Shown here piece by piece: positions 53,446 to 62,416 of a stretch of 64,000 nt of DNA (position 1 is the first letter of the stretch; the number at the start of each line of letters is the position of its first letter). The notes below the pieces were generated by a model, which was given only the letters and a program-made list of their open reading frames with translations, was not told the origin of the DNA and did no database searches. Source of the stretch: Mycobacterium sp. PSTR-4-N. Lineage in GTDB: Bacteria > Actinomycetota > Actinomycetes > Mycobacteriales > Mycobacteriaceae. Both the position numbers and the translations under genes were made by a program. The stretch lies in contig NZ_JAKRFN010000005.1 of the NCBI RefSeq assembly GCF_022348085.1, positions 124,001 through 188,000 of the forward strand. Reading direction: 5' to 3'.

Positions 53446-55244
53446 CAGTTCATCTCCTGCGCGGTCGAATTCAGCAATGGATCGTCTTCCTCGTCGGGCC
53501 GGCGACCCCGACGCAGGCGCGTGTCGATGAAGTTCACCAGGTGGGTGAGCGGGATCGTCAGCGCGAGGTAGAAGAGGCCGGCAGCGACGAGGGGGGAGAG
53601 ATTCCCGGTCTGCGCGTTGAGGTCCCGGCCCACCTGGAACAGCTCCCGCTGGTTGGCGATCAGCCCGAGGAAGTACACCAGCGAGGATGCCTTGAGCAGC
53701 GAGATGAACTGGTTCATCAACGCGGGCAACACCCGTCGCACACCCTGGGGGACCACCACGAGACGCATCGAGGTGGCATAGCTGAACCCCAGAGCCCGGG
53801 ACGCTTCCAATTGGCCGGGGTCGACGCTCTGGATGCCGGACCGGAAGATCTCACCGACGTAGGCGGCGGCCATCAACCCCAGTGCCGCGATGCCCAGCGG
53901 GTAGGGGTTGTTCCCGGTGAGATGCCCGACGACCGGGCCGACGCCCAGCCCGATCAACAGGATGATGACCACCTCGGGAAGTCCACGGAAGATGTCGGTG
54001 TAGACCCGCGCGGGCCACCGCAACCACCGCGAGCTCGAGATGCCGGCCACCGCCAGCACCATGCCCAGCACGAGCCCGATCACGCTGGCCGCGACGGTCA
54101 GGATCACGGTGTTGGGCAGGCCCGTGGTCAGCAGATCGGGGATCGCCTGGCGGTAGAGGTCCCAGTCGAGGAACGACGCCGCGAGTTGAGACAGCACAGA
54201 TCTCGGGGCGGCAGGCTCGGTTGGCGTCTCGGCGGCGTTGTTCTGCGCGGCGATCGCGGCGAAGTCGGGCAGCTGCGGCACCGGGGCCGCTTTCGAGCCG
54301 GGCTTCCAACCCGGGGGCAGTGCGCGGGGCACCCAATCGGAGTACAGCCGCGACCACGTGCCGTCGGCGATGATCGCGTCGAGGCCAGAGTTGAGCGCGT
54401 CGATCAGCGGCTGGTTGTCCTTGGCGACCGCCCACGCGACGAAATTGTCCAGGCTGAACGTGTTCTCGATGATCTGGGCGGGATCGCCCGGCTGCACCGT
54501 GCCCTGCGCCTGCTGCGACGGCGCCACCCACGCGTCGATCTGCCCGGTCTTCAGGCTGGCGTAGACGGTGTTGTAGTCGGGGAACTTGACGGGCTGCAGC
54601 TTCAGCGTGTCGATGACGTAGGACTCCTGCACGGTGCCCTGCACGACGCCGATCCGCTGTCCTTCGGCCAGCTTGTCGAAGCCCGTGATCGGTGAGCCCT
54701 GCGGGACAACCAGGGAGAAGTATCCGAAGTCGTAGCCGTTGGTGAAGCCGACGGTCTGCCTGCGGGCGTCGGTGGTGGTGATCGACGACGAGCCGACGTC
54801 GAACCGCCGGGAGGCCACCTGCGCGAGCAGGCCGCTGAACTCGGTGCCGACGAACTCGATGCGCAGACCGAGCTTGTCGGCGACGGCCCGCAGCAATTCG
54901 TTGTCGTAACCCGTGAACTGCCCGGACGAGTCGATACAGATGCTGGGCGGGGCGTCCGACAGGGTGCCGACGGTCAGCGTGCCGGGCCGCGAGAGCCCGA
55001 GCGCGTTGACGTCGATGTCCTGCAGCGGTTTGACCCCGGGGGTCGTGTACTTGTCGTCATCGGGGCCGCCGGCCGCCGCAGAGAGGTTGGTGGGCAGCGC
55101 GCTGGCGCTCTGTTCGCCCGGCGGGGCGCACTGGTCGTTCTGGGCGCCTGCCGGGGCGGCGAGACCCATCGCCGCGAGCAACCCGGCCACCCACAGCACT
55201 GCGAACCATTTCACGATCAGACCGGGCCTCCGCTTGCTGCTCAT
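53445..55244 (-). CDS. Amino acid ABC transporter, substrate-binding protein fused to permease
   Basis: This 599-aa fusion has an N-terminal signal/membrane segment (about residues 10-35) and a periplasmic solute-binding domain (about 65-310). That domain includes LTVGTLSDAPPSICIDSSGQ, YDNELLRAVADKLGLRIEFV and the typical TGYDNELL loop. A five-helix permease domain follows (about 340-590), with the EAA-like loop SVDPGQLEASRALGFSYATSMRLVVVPQGVRR. Such GlnH-GlnP fusions are known in Gram-positive bacteria. The ATG at 55244 is used; a TTG three codons earlier is less likely. Confidence 0.92.
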   Translation of the reverse strand: MSSKRRPGLIVKWFAVLWVAGLLAAMGLAAPAGAQNDQCAPPGEQSASALPTNLSAAAGGPDDDKYTTPGVKPLQDIDVNALGLSRPGTLTVGTLSDAPPSICIDSSGQFTGYDNELLRAVADKLGLRIEFVGTEFSGLLAQVASRRFDVGSSSITTTDARRQTVGFTNGYDFGYFSLVVPQGSPITGFDKLAEGQRIGVVQGTVQESYVIDTLKLQPVKFPDYNTVYASLKTGQIDAWVAPSQQAQGTVQPGDPAQIIENTFSLDNFVAWAVAKDNQPLIDALNSGLDAIIADGTWSRLYSDWVPRALPPGWKPGSKAAPVPQLPDFAAIAAQNNAAETPTEPAAPRSVLSQLAASFLDWDLYRQAIPDLLTTGLPNTVILTVAASVIGLVLGMVLAVAGISSSRWLRWPARVYTDIFRGLPEVVIILLIGLGVGPVVGHLTGNNPYPLGIAALGLMAAAYVGEIFRSGIQSVDPGQLEASRALGFSYATSMRLVVVPQGVRRVLPALMNQFISLLKASSLVYFLGLIANQRELFQVGRDLNAQTGNLSPLVAAGLFYLALTIPLTHLVNFIDTRLRRGRRPDEEDDPLLNSTAQEMN

Positions 55245-55283
55245 CTCAAGCAACGTAGTGGGCGGCTCGGCGCGCCCGGTTGG

Positions 55284-55304
55284 TTCGGCTCATTCGGAGC
55301 CGAA
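55284..55304. promoter_or_regulatory. Perfect 8-bp inverted repeat upstream of the ABC operon
   Basis: TTCGGCTC (55284-55291) and GAGCCGAA (55297-55304) flank a 5-nt spacer. It lies 40 nt upstream of the ABC start and 25 nt past the LLM gene stop, both on the minus strand. It may be an operator for the ABC operon or a terminator for the LLM gene; there is no U-tract. Confidence 0.5.
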
Positions 55305-55328
55305 TGGGGTGCCGAATCGGGCCGCCCG

Positions 55329-56123
55329 TCAGCTCTCGCGCCGGTCGCGCCACCGGCACAGCGCCTCAGCCTTCGAGAGGTCGTAGTCGGGGCCGTTGAC
55401 ACCGATGGTCAGCAGCGTGACGCCGAGCCCGACGAGCGATTCCGCACCGGCGAGCATCTCGTCCTCGCTGCCCTCGGGGACGCCGGAGGACCGTTCGATC
55501 GCCGAGGGATCCCGCCCGACGTCGGCACAGTGGCCGTCGAGGACCTCGGCCTTGCGCGGATAGGTGGAGGCGTCGGTGAAGCCGTGCCAGATGTCGGCGT
55601 ACTCGGCGACCAGGCGCAGTGTCTTCTTCTCGCCCTGCCCGCCGATCAGGATCGGGATGTCGCGCGTCGGCGCCGGGTTGAGCTTGGACAGCCGTGACGT
55701 GATTCGGGGCATCGCGGCAGCGAGGTCGTCGAGCCGGCTGCCCGCGGTGCCGAACTCATAGCCGTACTCGTCGTAATCCTTTTCTTTCCACCCGGATCCG
55801 ATGCCGAGGATGAGCCGGCCGTCGGAGATGTGGTCGACGGTGCGGGCCATGTCGGCGAGGAGCTCGGGGTTGCGGTAGGAGTTGCATGTCACCAGAGCGC
55901 CGAACTCGATGCGCGAGGTCTGCTCCGCCCACGCGGCGAGCATGGTCCAACATTCGTAGTGCGCGCCGTCGGGGTCGCCGTAGAGCGGGAAGAAGTGGTC
56001 CCAGTTGAAGGCGATGTCGACGCCGATGTCCTCGCAGCGGCGCACGGCGTCGCGGATGTGGCGGTACTCGGTCGAATGCTGGGGCTGCAGTTGCACGCCG
56101 ATGCGCACAGGACGGCTGGTCAT
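55329..56123 (-). CDS. LLM class F420-dependent oxidoreductase (Rv0044c-like)
   Basis: This 264-aa luciferase-like monooxygenase family protein probably uses cofactor F420, as most mycobacterial members do. The TIM-barrel starts SRPVRIGVQLQPQHSTEYRHIRDAV and has AFNWDHFFPLYGD, CNSYRNPELLADMARTVDHISDGRLILGIGSGW and PILIGGQGEKKTLRLVAEYADIW. The ATG at 56123 gives the same length as M. tuberculosis Rv0044c; an in-frame start 33 nt upstream lies near the hairpin. The substrate is unknown. Confidence 0.9.
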   Translation of the reverse strand: MTSRPVRIGVQLQPQHSTEYRHIRDAVRRCEDIGVDIAFNWDHFFPLYGDPDGAHYECWTMLAAWAEQTSRIEFGALVTCNSYRNPELLADMARTVDHISDGRLILGIGSGWKEKDYDEYGYEFGTAGSRLDDLAAAMPRITSRLSKLNPAPTRDIPILIGGQGEKKTLRLVAEYADIWHGFTDASTYPRKAEVLDGHCADVGRDPSAIERSSGVPEGSEDEMLAGAESLVGLGVTLLTIGVNGPDYDLSKAEALCRWRDRRES

Positions 56124-56142
56124 TTCAGGACAATAACCCCTG

Positions 56143-56202
56143 GCGAGCAGACGCAAACTCGAGTGTTCCGGGCCTGAATCACTCGAGTTCGCGTCTGCTC
56201 GC
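56143..56202. terminator. Long hairpin between phoX and the LLM gene
   Basis: Two 23-nt arms (56143-56165 and 56180-56202) pair with one mismatch around a 14-nt loop. The hairpin begins 9 nt past the phoX stop. It likely terminates phoX transcription. The arm core, GCGAGCAGACGC, resembles a short sequence often seen between mycobacterial genes, so it may also be a dispersed repeat. Confidence 0.6.
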
Positions 56203-56211
56203 GGGAGAGAA

Positions 56212-58281
56212 CTACACGCCGATCTGCCCGTTGTCCTTCCACACCGCCACCACCGACGGCCGGGCGGTGCCGTTGCCGCCCTCGGGCCAGCGAGACTGCG
56301 GGTCGTCGATGCTGTTGTCGTCGTTCTCGCCGGGGTGCTGCACGCACACGGTGACGAGGGTGTCGGTGACGACGGGCCCGCAGGTCTCCGCCCCGATCGG
56401 AACGGTCAGGAACTGTTTCACCTCACCGCGATTGGGGCCGTCGAGCGCGACGGCGAACAATCCGTCGTTGGAGTCCAGCGCGTTGCCGTCGGTCGAGATC
56501 CACAGGTTGCCGTGGCTGTCGAACGCGAGGTTGTCCGGGCAGGAGATCGGGCTGACCTTGCTCTTGTCGAAGCCCGCGTAGTAGGTGTCGGCGGCGGCGG
56601 GGTCGCCGCACACCAGCAGCAGCTCCCAGGTGAAATCGGTACCGGCGTGGTTGTCGGTGATCTCGAGGATCTGCCCGCTCTTGTTGTCGTTGCGGGGGTT
56701 CGCGGCGTCGGGGGCGGCCTCGCCCGGTGCGCCACGTTCGTCGTTGTTCGTCAGTGCCACATAGACTTTGCCGGTCTTGGGGTTGGCCTCGAAGTCCTCG
56801 GGCCGGTCCATCTTGGTGGCACCGGCCTTGTCGGCGGCCATCCGGGTGAACACCGCGGCCTCCTGCGCCGTGATGCCGTCGACCAGCGACTCGGCCTGCC
56901 CGCCGGGGCCGCTGCGCAGCAGAGGCAGCCAGGTGCCGGTCCCGCTGAACGAGCCTTTCTCCGGCAGCGTGCCCGAGCCGTCGATCTGTGCCGGCGGGAT
57001 GTCGCTGGAGAGCTTCGCGACGTACAGCGTGCCCTCGTCGAGGATCGACATGTTGTGGGCCATCGCCGCCGGATCTGTTCCTGGTTGAACCTTTTTCGAC
57101 GAGATGAACTTGTACATGTAGTCGAAGCGCTGGTCGTCGCCGGTGTAGGCGACGACGGTGCCGTCGTCGGTCACGTAGATCGTGGCGCCCTCGTGCTTGA
57201 GCCGGCCCATAGCGGTGTGCTTCACCGGGGTCGACGCCGGGTCCCACGGGTTGAGCTCCACGACGTAGCCGAACCGGTTGACCTCGTTCGGGTTCTCGCT
57301 GAGATCGAACCGCGGGTCGAAGGTCTCCCACTTCAGCGCGGTCGGTTCGGCTTCCACGCCGTACCGGTCCATCCGGTCGGCGTCGACGGGCCCGGGCTTC
57401 GCAGCTCCCTCCGGTGCGCCGAAGTACTCGTGGAAGTTCTCTTCGCCGGAGAGCACCGTGCCCCAGGGGGTCACCCCGCCCGAGCAGTTCGCGAACGTGC
57501 CGGCGACGGTACGGCCCTCGGGGTCGGCCGCGGTCTTGACGAAATCGCTGCCCGCAGCGGGCCCGACGAGAGCGAAGGGGCTGTCGGCGGTGATGCGTCG
57601 GTTGTAGGTGCCCATCACCGGCTTCAGGCCGTCCGGGCTGCGCTCCACCTCGACTACCCCCATGCCGACGGCCGCGGTCTCGACCTCGAACTGCTCACGG
57701 GTCGGGGCGTCGGGCTGAAAGCCCGGGAACATGAACTGCGGCGTCACGTATTCGAAGTTGGTCACCAGCAGGAAGCGGTTCTGCTTGCCGGGGATCGGCA
57801 GCAACCCCGCGAAGTCGTTGTTGAAGCCGAACTGTCCGCGCTGAGCCGCGCCGGTCTGCCGGTTGACGTCGAACGCCGGTGCGCCGGGCAGGATCGGGTC
57901 GCCCCAGCTGATGACGACGGCGTGCCGGTAGCCGTCGGCGACGACGACGGCGTCCTCGCTGTTGGGGGCGACGGAGGCGAAGTTCATGCCGGGCAGCGGT
58001 CCGGGCGCCGATGCCGCCGACGAGGTGGTGGGTGCGGGCTGGGAGGGGGAGGAGCAGGCCGCCAGAGCGGAGCCTGCGCCGACGGCCAGCACGGCGACAC
58101 CGCCCGCCTGCAGCATCGAGCGGCGCGACACCGCCTTGGCGATGTCTCCGAAGTACTCGTTGTCACTGCGGTTGGGTACGGGTTTCGAGCAGGCGTCGCC
58201 GCATTTGTACACGCACGTGACGTGCTGGCGGCGGGACTTCCCGTCGTGGCTGACGAACAGGTTCAACGGCAGGAGCGTCAT
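56212..58281 (-). CDS. phoX: PhoX family secreted phosphatase
   Basis: This 689-aa protein is a member of the PhoX/DUF839 alkaline phosphatase family, exported by Tat. The N-terminal 50 residues carry the conserved actinobacterial stretch RRQHVTCVYKCGDACSKP. The twin-arginine signal SRRSMLQAGGVAVLAVG follows, with a lipobox-like LAAC just after (about residues 52-76). The phosphatase domain has the iron-ligand motif FANCSGGVTPWGTVLSGEENFHE. The protein probably releases phosphate from esters outside the cell when phosphate is scarce. A terminator-like hairpin lies downstream. Confidence 0.92.
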   Translation of the reverse strand: MTLLPLNLFVSHDGKSRRQHVTCVYKCGDACSKPVPNRSDNEYFGDIAKAVSRRSMLQAGGVAVLAVGAGSALAACSSPSQPAPTTSSAASAPGPLPGMNFASVAPNSEDAVVVADGYRHAVVISWGDPILPGAPAFDVNRQTGAAQRGQFGFNNDFAGLLPIPGKQNRFLLVTNFEYVTPQFMFPGFQPDAPTREQFEVETAAVGMGVVEVERSPDGLKPVMGTYNRRITADSPFALVGPAAGSDFVKTAADPEGRTVAGTFANCSGGVTPWGTVLSGEENFHEYFGAPEGAAKPGPVDADRMDRYGVEAEPTALKWETFDPRFDLSENPNEVNRFGYVVELNPWDPASTPVKHTAMGRLKHEGATIYVTDDGTVVAYTGDDQRFDYMYKFISSKKVQPGTDPAAMAHNMSILDEGTLYVAKLSSDIPPAQIDGSGTLPEKGSFSGTGTWLPLLRSGPGGQAESLVDGITAQEAAVFTRMAADKAGATKMDRPEDFEANPKTGKVYVALTNNDERGAPGEAAPDAANPRNDNKSGQILEITDNHAGTDFTWELLLVCGDPAAADTYYAGFDKSKVSPISCPDNLAFDSHGNLWISTDGNALDSNDGLFAVALDGPNRGEVKQFLTVPIGAETCGPVVTDTLVTVCVQHPGENDDNSIDDPQSRWPEGGNGTARPSVVAVWKDNGQIGV

Positions 58282-58376
58282 GAATTCCCTCGGGTTGCTA
58301 CCGGCGCGGACCGCGCGAACCTACGACACCTGAACCAGCAGCAGACCACCAGCGAGTGAACAGCAAGTGTCCAGGG

Positions 58377-59273
58377 TCAGCTGCTGAGCACGCCCCGCAG
58401 CAGTTCCACCAGGACGCGCGGCTGGTCACTCTGCACCGAGTGCCCCGAGTTCTCGACAACGTGCACACCCCGGAATCCTGGCGCTCTGCGGGCGAATTCG
58501 GCGGCGTCGTCGTCGTCGACGAAGAACGACTTCGCCCCGCGGATCAACGTCGTCGGCGTGTGCAACCGCGGCACGTCGTCCCACAGGCCTTCGAAACCCT
58601 TGCCCGTGCGGATCGAGTCGTACCGCCACGTCCACGAGCCGTCGTCGAGCCGCTTCGAATTGTGGAACACCCCCCGCCGCAACGACTCCCGGTCGCGGTG
58701 GGGAGCGGCGGCGACGGTCACGTCGAGCATCGCGGCGAAGGACGGGAAGGTGCGCTCGCCCTGGACCAGGGCGACGGTGCCCTTCTGGGCGTCGGTCATC
58801 TGCTGGTGCCGTTCGGGTGCCGACGGGGTGACGTCGACGAGGACCAGGCGGCGCACCAGCTCGGGGGCGTGCACCGCCAGCCGTAGCGCGGTGAGCCCGC
58901 CGAGCGACATACCGACCACCAGATCGGCGTCGGGGGCCAGGTCACGGATCACCGGTTCGACAGCGTGGGCGTTGAGCACGGGGCCGTAGTCTCCGTCCTC
59001 GCGCCACGCGGAACGTCCATGGCCCGGCAGGTCGATCGCCAGCGCGGGCAGGCCCAGTCCGAGGATCACGGTGTCCCAGGTGTGGGCGTTCTGGCCGCCC
59101 CCGTGTAGGAACACCACGCGGACCGGGTCATCGCCGAACCGCAGCGCACTGACCGGGCCGTGCTCGATCCGGGTGGCCGACATCGGCTCACCGGTGACGC
59201 CGGCTTGCCGCGCGTTCTCGTGGAGGAAGACGAATTCGGAGAGACCGGCCAGTTCGTCGTCGCTGTCGTCCAT
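58377..59273 (-). CDS. Alpha/beta hydrolase esterase (Rv0045c-like)
   Basis: This 298-aa alpha/beta hydrolase, exactly the length of M. tuberculosis Rv0045c esterase, has the oxyanion motif VVFLHGGGQNAHTWD and the nucleophile elbow VVGMSLGGLTA. Strand and loop LAIDLPGHGRS, a likely acid in the FFVDDDD region, and catalytic His in ENSGHSVQSDQP complete the fold. The physiological ester is unknown. It is on the minus strand upstream of phoX with a 95-nt gap and is divergent from the Eis-like gene. Confidence 0.92.
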   Translation of the reverse strand: MDDSDDELAGLSEFVFLHENARQAGVTGEPMSATRIEHGPVSALRFGDDPVRVVFLHGGGQNAHTWDTVILGLGLPALAIDLPGHGRSAWREDGDYGPVLNAHAVEPVIRDLAPDADLVVGMSLGGLTALRLAVHAPELVRRLVLVDVTPSAPERHQQMTDAQKGTVALVQGERTFPSFAAMLDVTVAAAPHRDRESLRRGVFHNSKRLDDGSWTWRYDSIRTGKGFEGLWDDVPRLHTPTTLIRGAKSFFVDDDDAAEFARRAPGFRGVHVVENSGHSVQSDQPRVLVELLRGVLSS

Positions 59274-59342
59274 GGTTGGACACTACGCACCGCGGAGTTA
59301 TTGGGATGCGACTGGCACGAGGGATGTGCCACCGTCGAGGCC

Positions 59343-60533
59343 ATGTCCACGATCACCTTCCGTAGTGCAGTAGAGGCCGATTGGCCCGCGATGGGTCTGA
59401 TCACGGCGGCGGCGTTCGGCTTCCAACAGCCCGAGCAGACGGCGCAGGCCTGGCGTTCGCTGATCGCTTCCGACGGTGCCGTCGTCGCGTGCGACGGCGA
59501 TGACGTGGTGGGTACCGCCGTCTTCCTCGATCTGGAGTTGACGGTGCCGGGCGGAGCCGTGCTGCCGATGGCCGGTGTGTCGATGGTCGCGGTCGCCCCG
59601 ACGCATCGTCGGCGGGGTGCGCTGAGCGGCATGCTCGACGAACTGCATCGCCGGATGGACGCCTATCCGATCGCCGGCCTGGAGGCCAGTGAAGCCGAGA
59701 TCTACGGGCGCTTCGGGTACGGCCCGGCGACGGTGTGGGAGCGGCTCGAGGTACACCGGCGCGGCGCACGCGTGCATCGCGGCGTTCCGGATCCCGGTGG
59801 TGTGCGCATCGTGCGCCCGGTCGAGCATCGCGCGCAGCTGGAGGACATCGACGAGCGGTGGCGTCTGCGCACCCCCGGCGGGCTGCACACGCCGGCTCGG
59901 CTCTGGGATGAGGTGCTCGCAGACCGTGAGGAGTCGAGAAGTGGTGGGACTCAGCGCTATTGCCTTCTGCATCGGGACGGGTACGCGTTCTACCGCTTGT
60001 TCGGCAGCGACGAGAAGACGACCGCCGAGGTGACGAAGTTCGCGGCGGTGACCGCGGAGGCGGAGATCGCGCTCTGGCGGGTGCTGCTGGGGCTCGACCT
60101 CAAGAAGGTCGTCGGCATCCACACCCATCCCGACAGCGTGCTGCGCTATCTAATGACCGATCCGCGGTTGGCGCGCACCACGGACGTCTTCGACGGGTTG
60201 TGGCTGCGCATGCTCGACATTCCCGCGGTGCTGCAGGCGCGTACCTATTCGACGGATCTGAGCGTGGTGTTCGAGGTGTCCGACGAGTTCCTCGGCCGCG
60301 GTGGGCGTTTCGCGGTGACGGTGCGCAACGGCCGCGCGCGGTGTGAGCGCACCGGGGCTGCGGCGGATGTCCACCTCGATGTCTCGGTGTTGGGAAGCCT
60401 CTATTTGGGCACGCATCGCGCGTCGTCGTTCGCCGCCGCACAGCGACTGCGCTGCAGCGACACCGGAGTCGTCATCGCGCTCGACAAGGCCTTCGCCACT
60501 GACGTGCCGGCCGAACTCGGGTTCGGTTTCTGA
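59343..60533 (+). CDS. Eis-like GNAT acetyltransferase
   Basis: This 396-aa protein has the domain plan of Eis (about 402 aa). An N-terminal GNAT domain contains the acetyl-CoA loop VSMVAVAPTHRRRGALSGML and EIYGRFGYGPAT, with the Tyr equivalent to Eis Tyr126. A second GNAT-like domain and a C-terminal SCP2-like domain follow. The chain ends in GFGF, and in Eis the terminal Phe carboxylate is catalytic. Eis acetylates aminoglycosides and other amines; the substrate here is inferred. The ATG at 59343 is chosen over longer frames that enter the divergent esterase gene. Confidence 0.9.
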   Translation: MSTITFRSAVEADWPAMGLITAAAFGFQQPEQTAQAWRSLIASDGAVVACDGDDVVGTAVFLDLELTVPGGAVLPMAGVSMVAVAPTHRRRGALSGMLDELHRRMDAYPIAGLEASEAEIYGRFGYGPATVWERLEVHRRGARVHRGVPDPGGVRIVRPVEHRAQLEDIDERWRLRTPGGLHTPARLWDEVLADREESRSGGTQRYCLLHRDGYAFYRLFGSDEKTTAEVTKFAAVTAEAEIALWRVLLGLDLKKVVGIHTHPDSVLRYLMTDPRLARTTDVFDGLWLRMLDIPAVLQARTYSTDLSVVFEVSDEFLGRGGRFAVTVRNGRARCERTGAAADVHLDVSVLGSLYLGTHRASSFAAAQRLRCSDTGVVIALDKAFATDVPAELGFGF

Positions 60534-60542
60534 GCCCAGAAC

Positions 60543-60596
60543 GAGACTGCGGGGAGATCGACCATCCCGGTGGAATGGCGATCTCCCCGCAGTCTC
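60543..60596. terminator. Bidirectional terminator hairpin between the Eis-like gene and ino1
   Basis: A perfect 18-bp stem (60543-60560 with 60579-60596) encloses an 18-nt loop that can itself pair by four more bases. It lies between two convergent stop codons, 9 and 10 nt away. It is an excellent two-way terminator candidate. Confidence 0.85.
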
Positions 60597-60606
60597 GACG
60601 CGAGAA

Positions 60607-61695
60607 CTACCCTTCGATGAACTTCTCCAGCTGCTCACGCGCGAGGTCGTCGGCGAGCTGCTTGGGCGGGCTCTTCATCAGGTAGGCCGAGGCTGCCTCG
60701 ATGGGTCCACCGATGCCGCGGTCCTTGGCGATCTTCGCCGCGCGCACGGCGTCGATGATCACACCGGCCGAGTTGGGGGAGTCCCACACCTCGAGCTTGT
60801 ACTCCAGGTTCAGCGGCACGTCACCGAAGGCGCGGCCTTCGAGGCGCACGTAGGCCCACTTGCGGTCGTCGAGCCACGCGACGTGGTCGGACGGACCGAT
60901 GTGGACGTTCTTGTCCTCCACCTTGCCGGCCAGCGAGCCGGACAGGTTCGACGTGACAGCCTGGGTCTTGGACACCTTCTTCGACTCGAGGCGTGAGCGC
61001 TCGAGCATGTTGAGGAAGTCCATGTTGCCGCCGACGTTGAGCTGGTAGGTCCGGTCCAGCGTGACGCCGCGATCCTCGAACAGCTTGGCCATCACACGGT
61101 GGGTGATGGTGGCGCCGACCTGGCTCTTGATGTCGTCACCGACGATCGGCACGCCGGCGTCTTCGAACTTCTTGGCCCACACCGGGTCCGAGGCGATGAA
61201 CACCGGCAGCGCGTTGACGAAGGCCACGCCGGCGTCGATGGCGCACTGGGCGTAGAACTTGTCGGCCTCTTCGGAGCCCACGGGCAGGTAGGACACCAGC
61301 ACGTCGACCTCGGCGTCCTTGAGCGCCTTGACCACGTCGACGGCTTCGGCGTCGGACACCTCGATGGTGTCGGCGTAGTACTTGCCGATGCCGTCCAGGG
61401 TCGGCCCGCGCTGCACGACGATGTCGGTGGGCGGCACGTCGGCGATCTTGATGGTGTTGTTCTCCGACGCGAAGATCGCCTCGGACAGGTCGAAGCCGAC
61501 CTTCTTGGCATCCACGTCGAACGCGGCGACGAACTTCACGTCGCGCACGTGGTAGGGGCCGAGCTTGACGTGCATCAGGCCGGGCACGCTGGCGTTCTCG
61601 TCGGCGTCCTTGTAGTACTGCACGCCCTGTACGAGCGAGGACGCGCAGTTACCCACGCCGACGATCGCGACCCGGACGTCATTGCTTGCGGTCAT
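60607..61695 (-). CDS. ino1: Inositol-1-phosphate synthase
   Basis: This enzyme converts glucose-6-phosphate to myo-inositol-1-phosphate, the source of inositol for phosphatidylinositol, LAM and mycothiol. The 362-aa protein has the NAD-binding motif [17 protein letters not shown] at the N-terminus, [33 protein letters not shown] and [16 protein letters not shown]. tuberculosis Ino1 is 367 aa. The ATG follows AGGAGAAG. The padR gene ends 61 nt upstream on the same strand and may control it. Confidence 0.97.
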   Translation of the reverse strand: MTASNDVRVAIVGVGNCASSLVQGVQYYKDADENASVPGLMHVKLGPYHVRDVKFVAAFDVDAKKVGFDLSEAIFASENNTIKIADVPPTDIVVQRGPTLDGIGKYYADTIEVSDAEAVDVVKALKDAEVDVLVSYLPVGSEEADKFYAQCAIDAGVAFVNALPVFIASDPVWAKKFEDAGVPIVGDDIKSQVGATITHRVMAKLFEDRGVTLDRTYQLNVGGNMDFLNMLERSRLESKKVSKTQAVTSNLSGSLAGKVEDKNVHIGPSDHVAWLDDRKWAYVRLEGRAFGDVPLNLEYKLEVWDSPNSAGVIIDAVRAAKIAKDRGIGGPIEAASAYLMKSPPKQLADDLAREQLEKFIEG

Positions 61696-61756
61696 GACGA
61701 CTTCTCCTCTTGTCCTACTTCAACTTCTGTAAGGGGCTTGATGGTGGTGCTACGGC

Positions 61757-62302
61757 TCAACTCTGTTCAGCACGGCCCTGCGCCGACTTCTCCGCCGCGA
61801 TCAACTCGTTGAGCCAAGTGACTTCGCGTTCGCTCGATTCCAGGCCCAGCTGATGGAGCTGGCGGGTGTAGCGATCGAACGAGTTGCTCGCCCGCGCGAT
61901 TGCTTCACGCAGACCTTCGCGGCGCTCTTCCACCTGACGGCGGCGGCCTTCCAGAATCCGCATCCTGGCCTCTGCCGGGGTGCGGTTGAAGAAGGCGAGG
62001 TGTACGCCGAACCCGTCGTCGGAAAAGTTCTGTGGGCCGGTGTCGGCCACCAGTTCCGTGAAGCGCTGCTTGCCGGCCTCGGTGAGCTGGTAGACGCGAC
62101 GCGCGCGGCGCACCTTGAGGGTGCCCTCCGGTGCCGCGTCCTCGACGATCAGCCCATCGGCCTGCATGCGGCGCAACGCGGGATACAGAGAACCGTAGGA
62201 GAACGCGCGGAACGCCCCCAGCAGGCCCGTCAACCTCTTGCGCAATTCGTAGCCGTGCATCGGCGATTCCTGGAGCAACCCGAGAATGGCGAGTTCCAGC
62301 AT
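61757..62302 (-). CDS. PadR family transcriptional regulator (Rv0047c-like)
   Basis: This 181-aa PadR-type regulator has an N-terminal winged helix (LELAILGLLQESPMHGYELRKRL, then SYGSLYPALRRMQADGLI) and a C-terminal dimerisation helix region with coiled-coil potential (GRRRQVEERREGLREAIARA). M. tuberculosis Rv0047c is about 180 aa and also precedes ino1. An inverted repeat 51 nt upstream is a likely operator. Confidence 0.93.
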   Translation of the reverse strand: MLELAILGLLQESPMHGYELRKRLTGLLGAFRAFSYGSLYPALRRMQADGLIVEDAAPEGTLKVRRARRVYQLTEAGKQRFTELVADTGPQNFSDDGFGVHLAFFNRTPAEARMRILEGRRRQVEERREGLREAIARASNSFDRYTRQLHQLGLESSEREVTWLNELIAAEKSAQGRAEQS

Positions 62303-62352
62303 TCGGGCACCTCCTCCATGAATCAGCCGCTACGACGGTTCGACACCTCGCG

Positions 62353-62376
62353 CAATAGTATCGCGCCGATATATTG
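62353..62376. promoter_or_regulatory. Candidate PadR operator upstream of padR
   Basis: CAATAGTATCG (62353-62363) and CGATATATTG (62367-62376) form an inverted repeat around CGC, with one extra base in the left arm. It is AT-rich for this genome and sits 51 nt upstream of the padR start, within the expected promoter. PadR proteins often bind such sites; binding here is inferred. Confidence 0.55.
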
Positions 62377-62416
62377 ATCGCCACAGGGGTGCCCGGGAGG
62401 GAGTGCCGGGAAAGCG

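Noticed and set aside
56335..58359. A 674-codon open frame opposite phoX
   Set aside because: The phoX frame has a Tat signal and phosphatase motifs; the opposite frame has a biased, low-complexity product.
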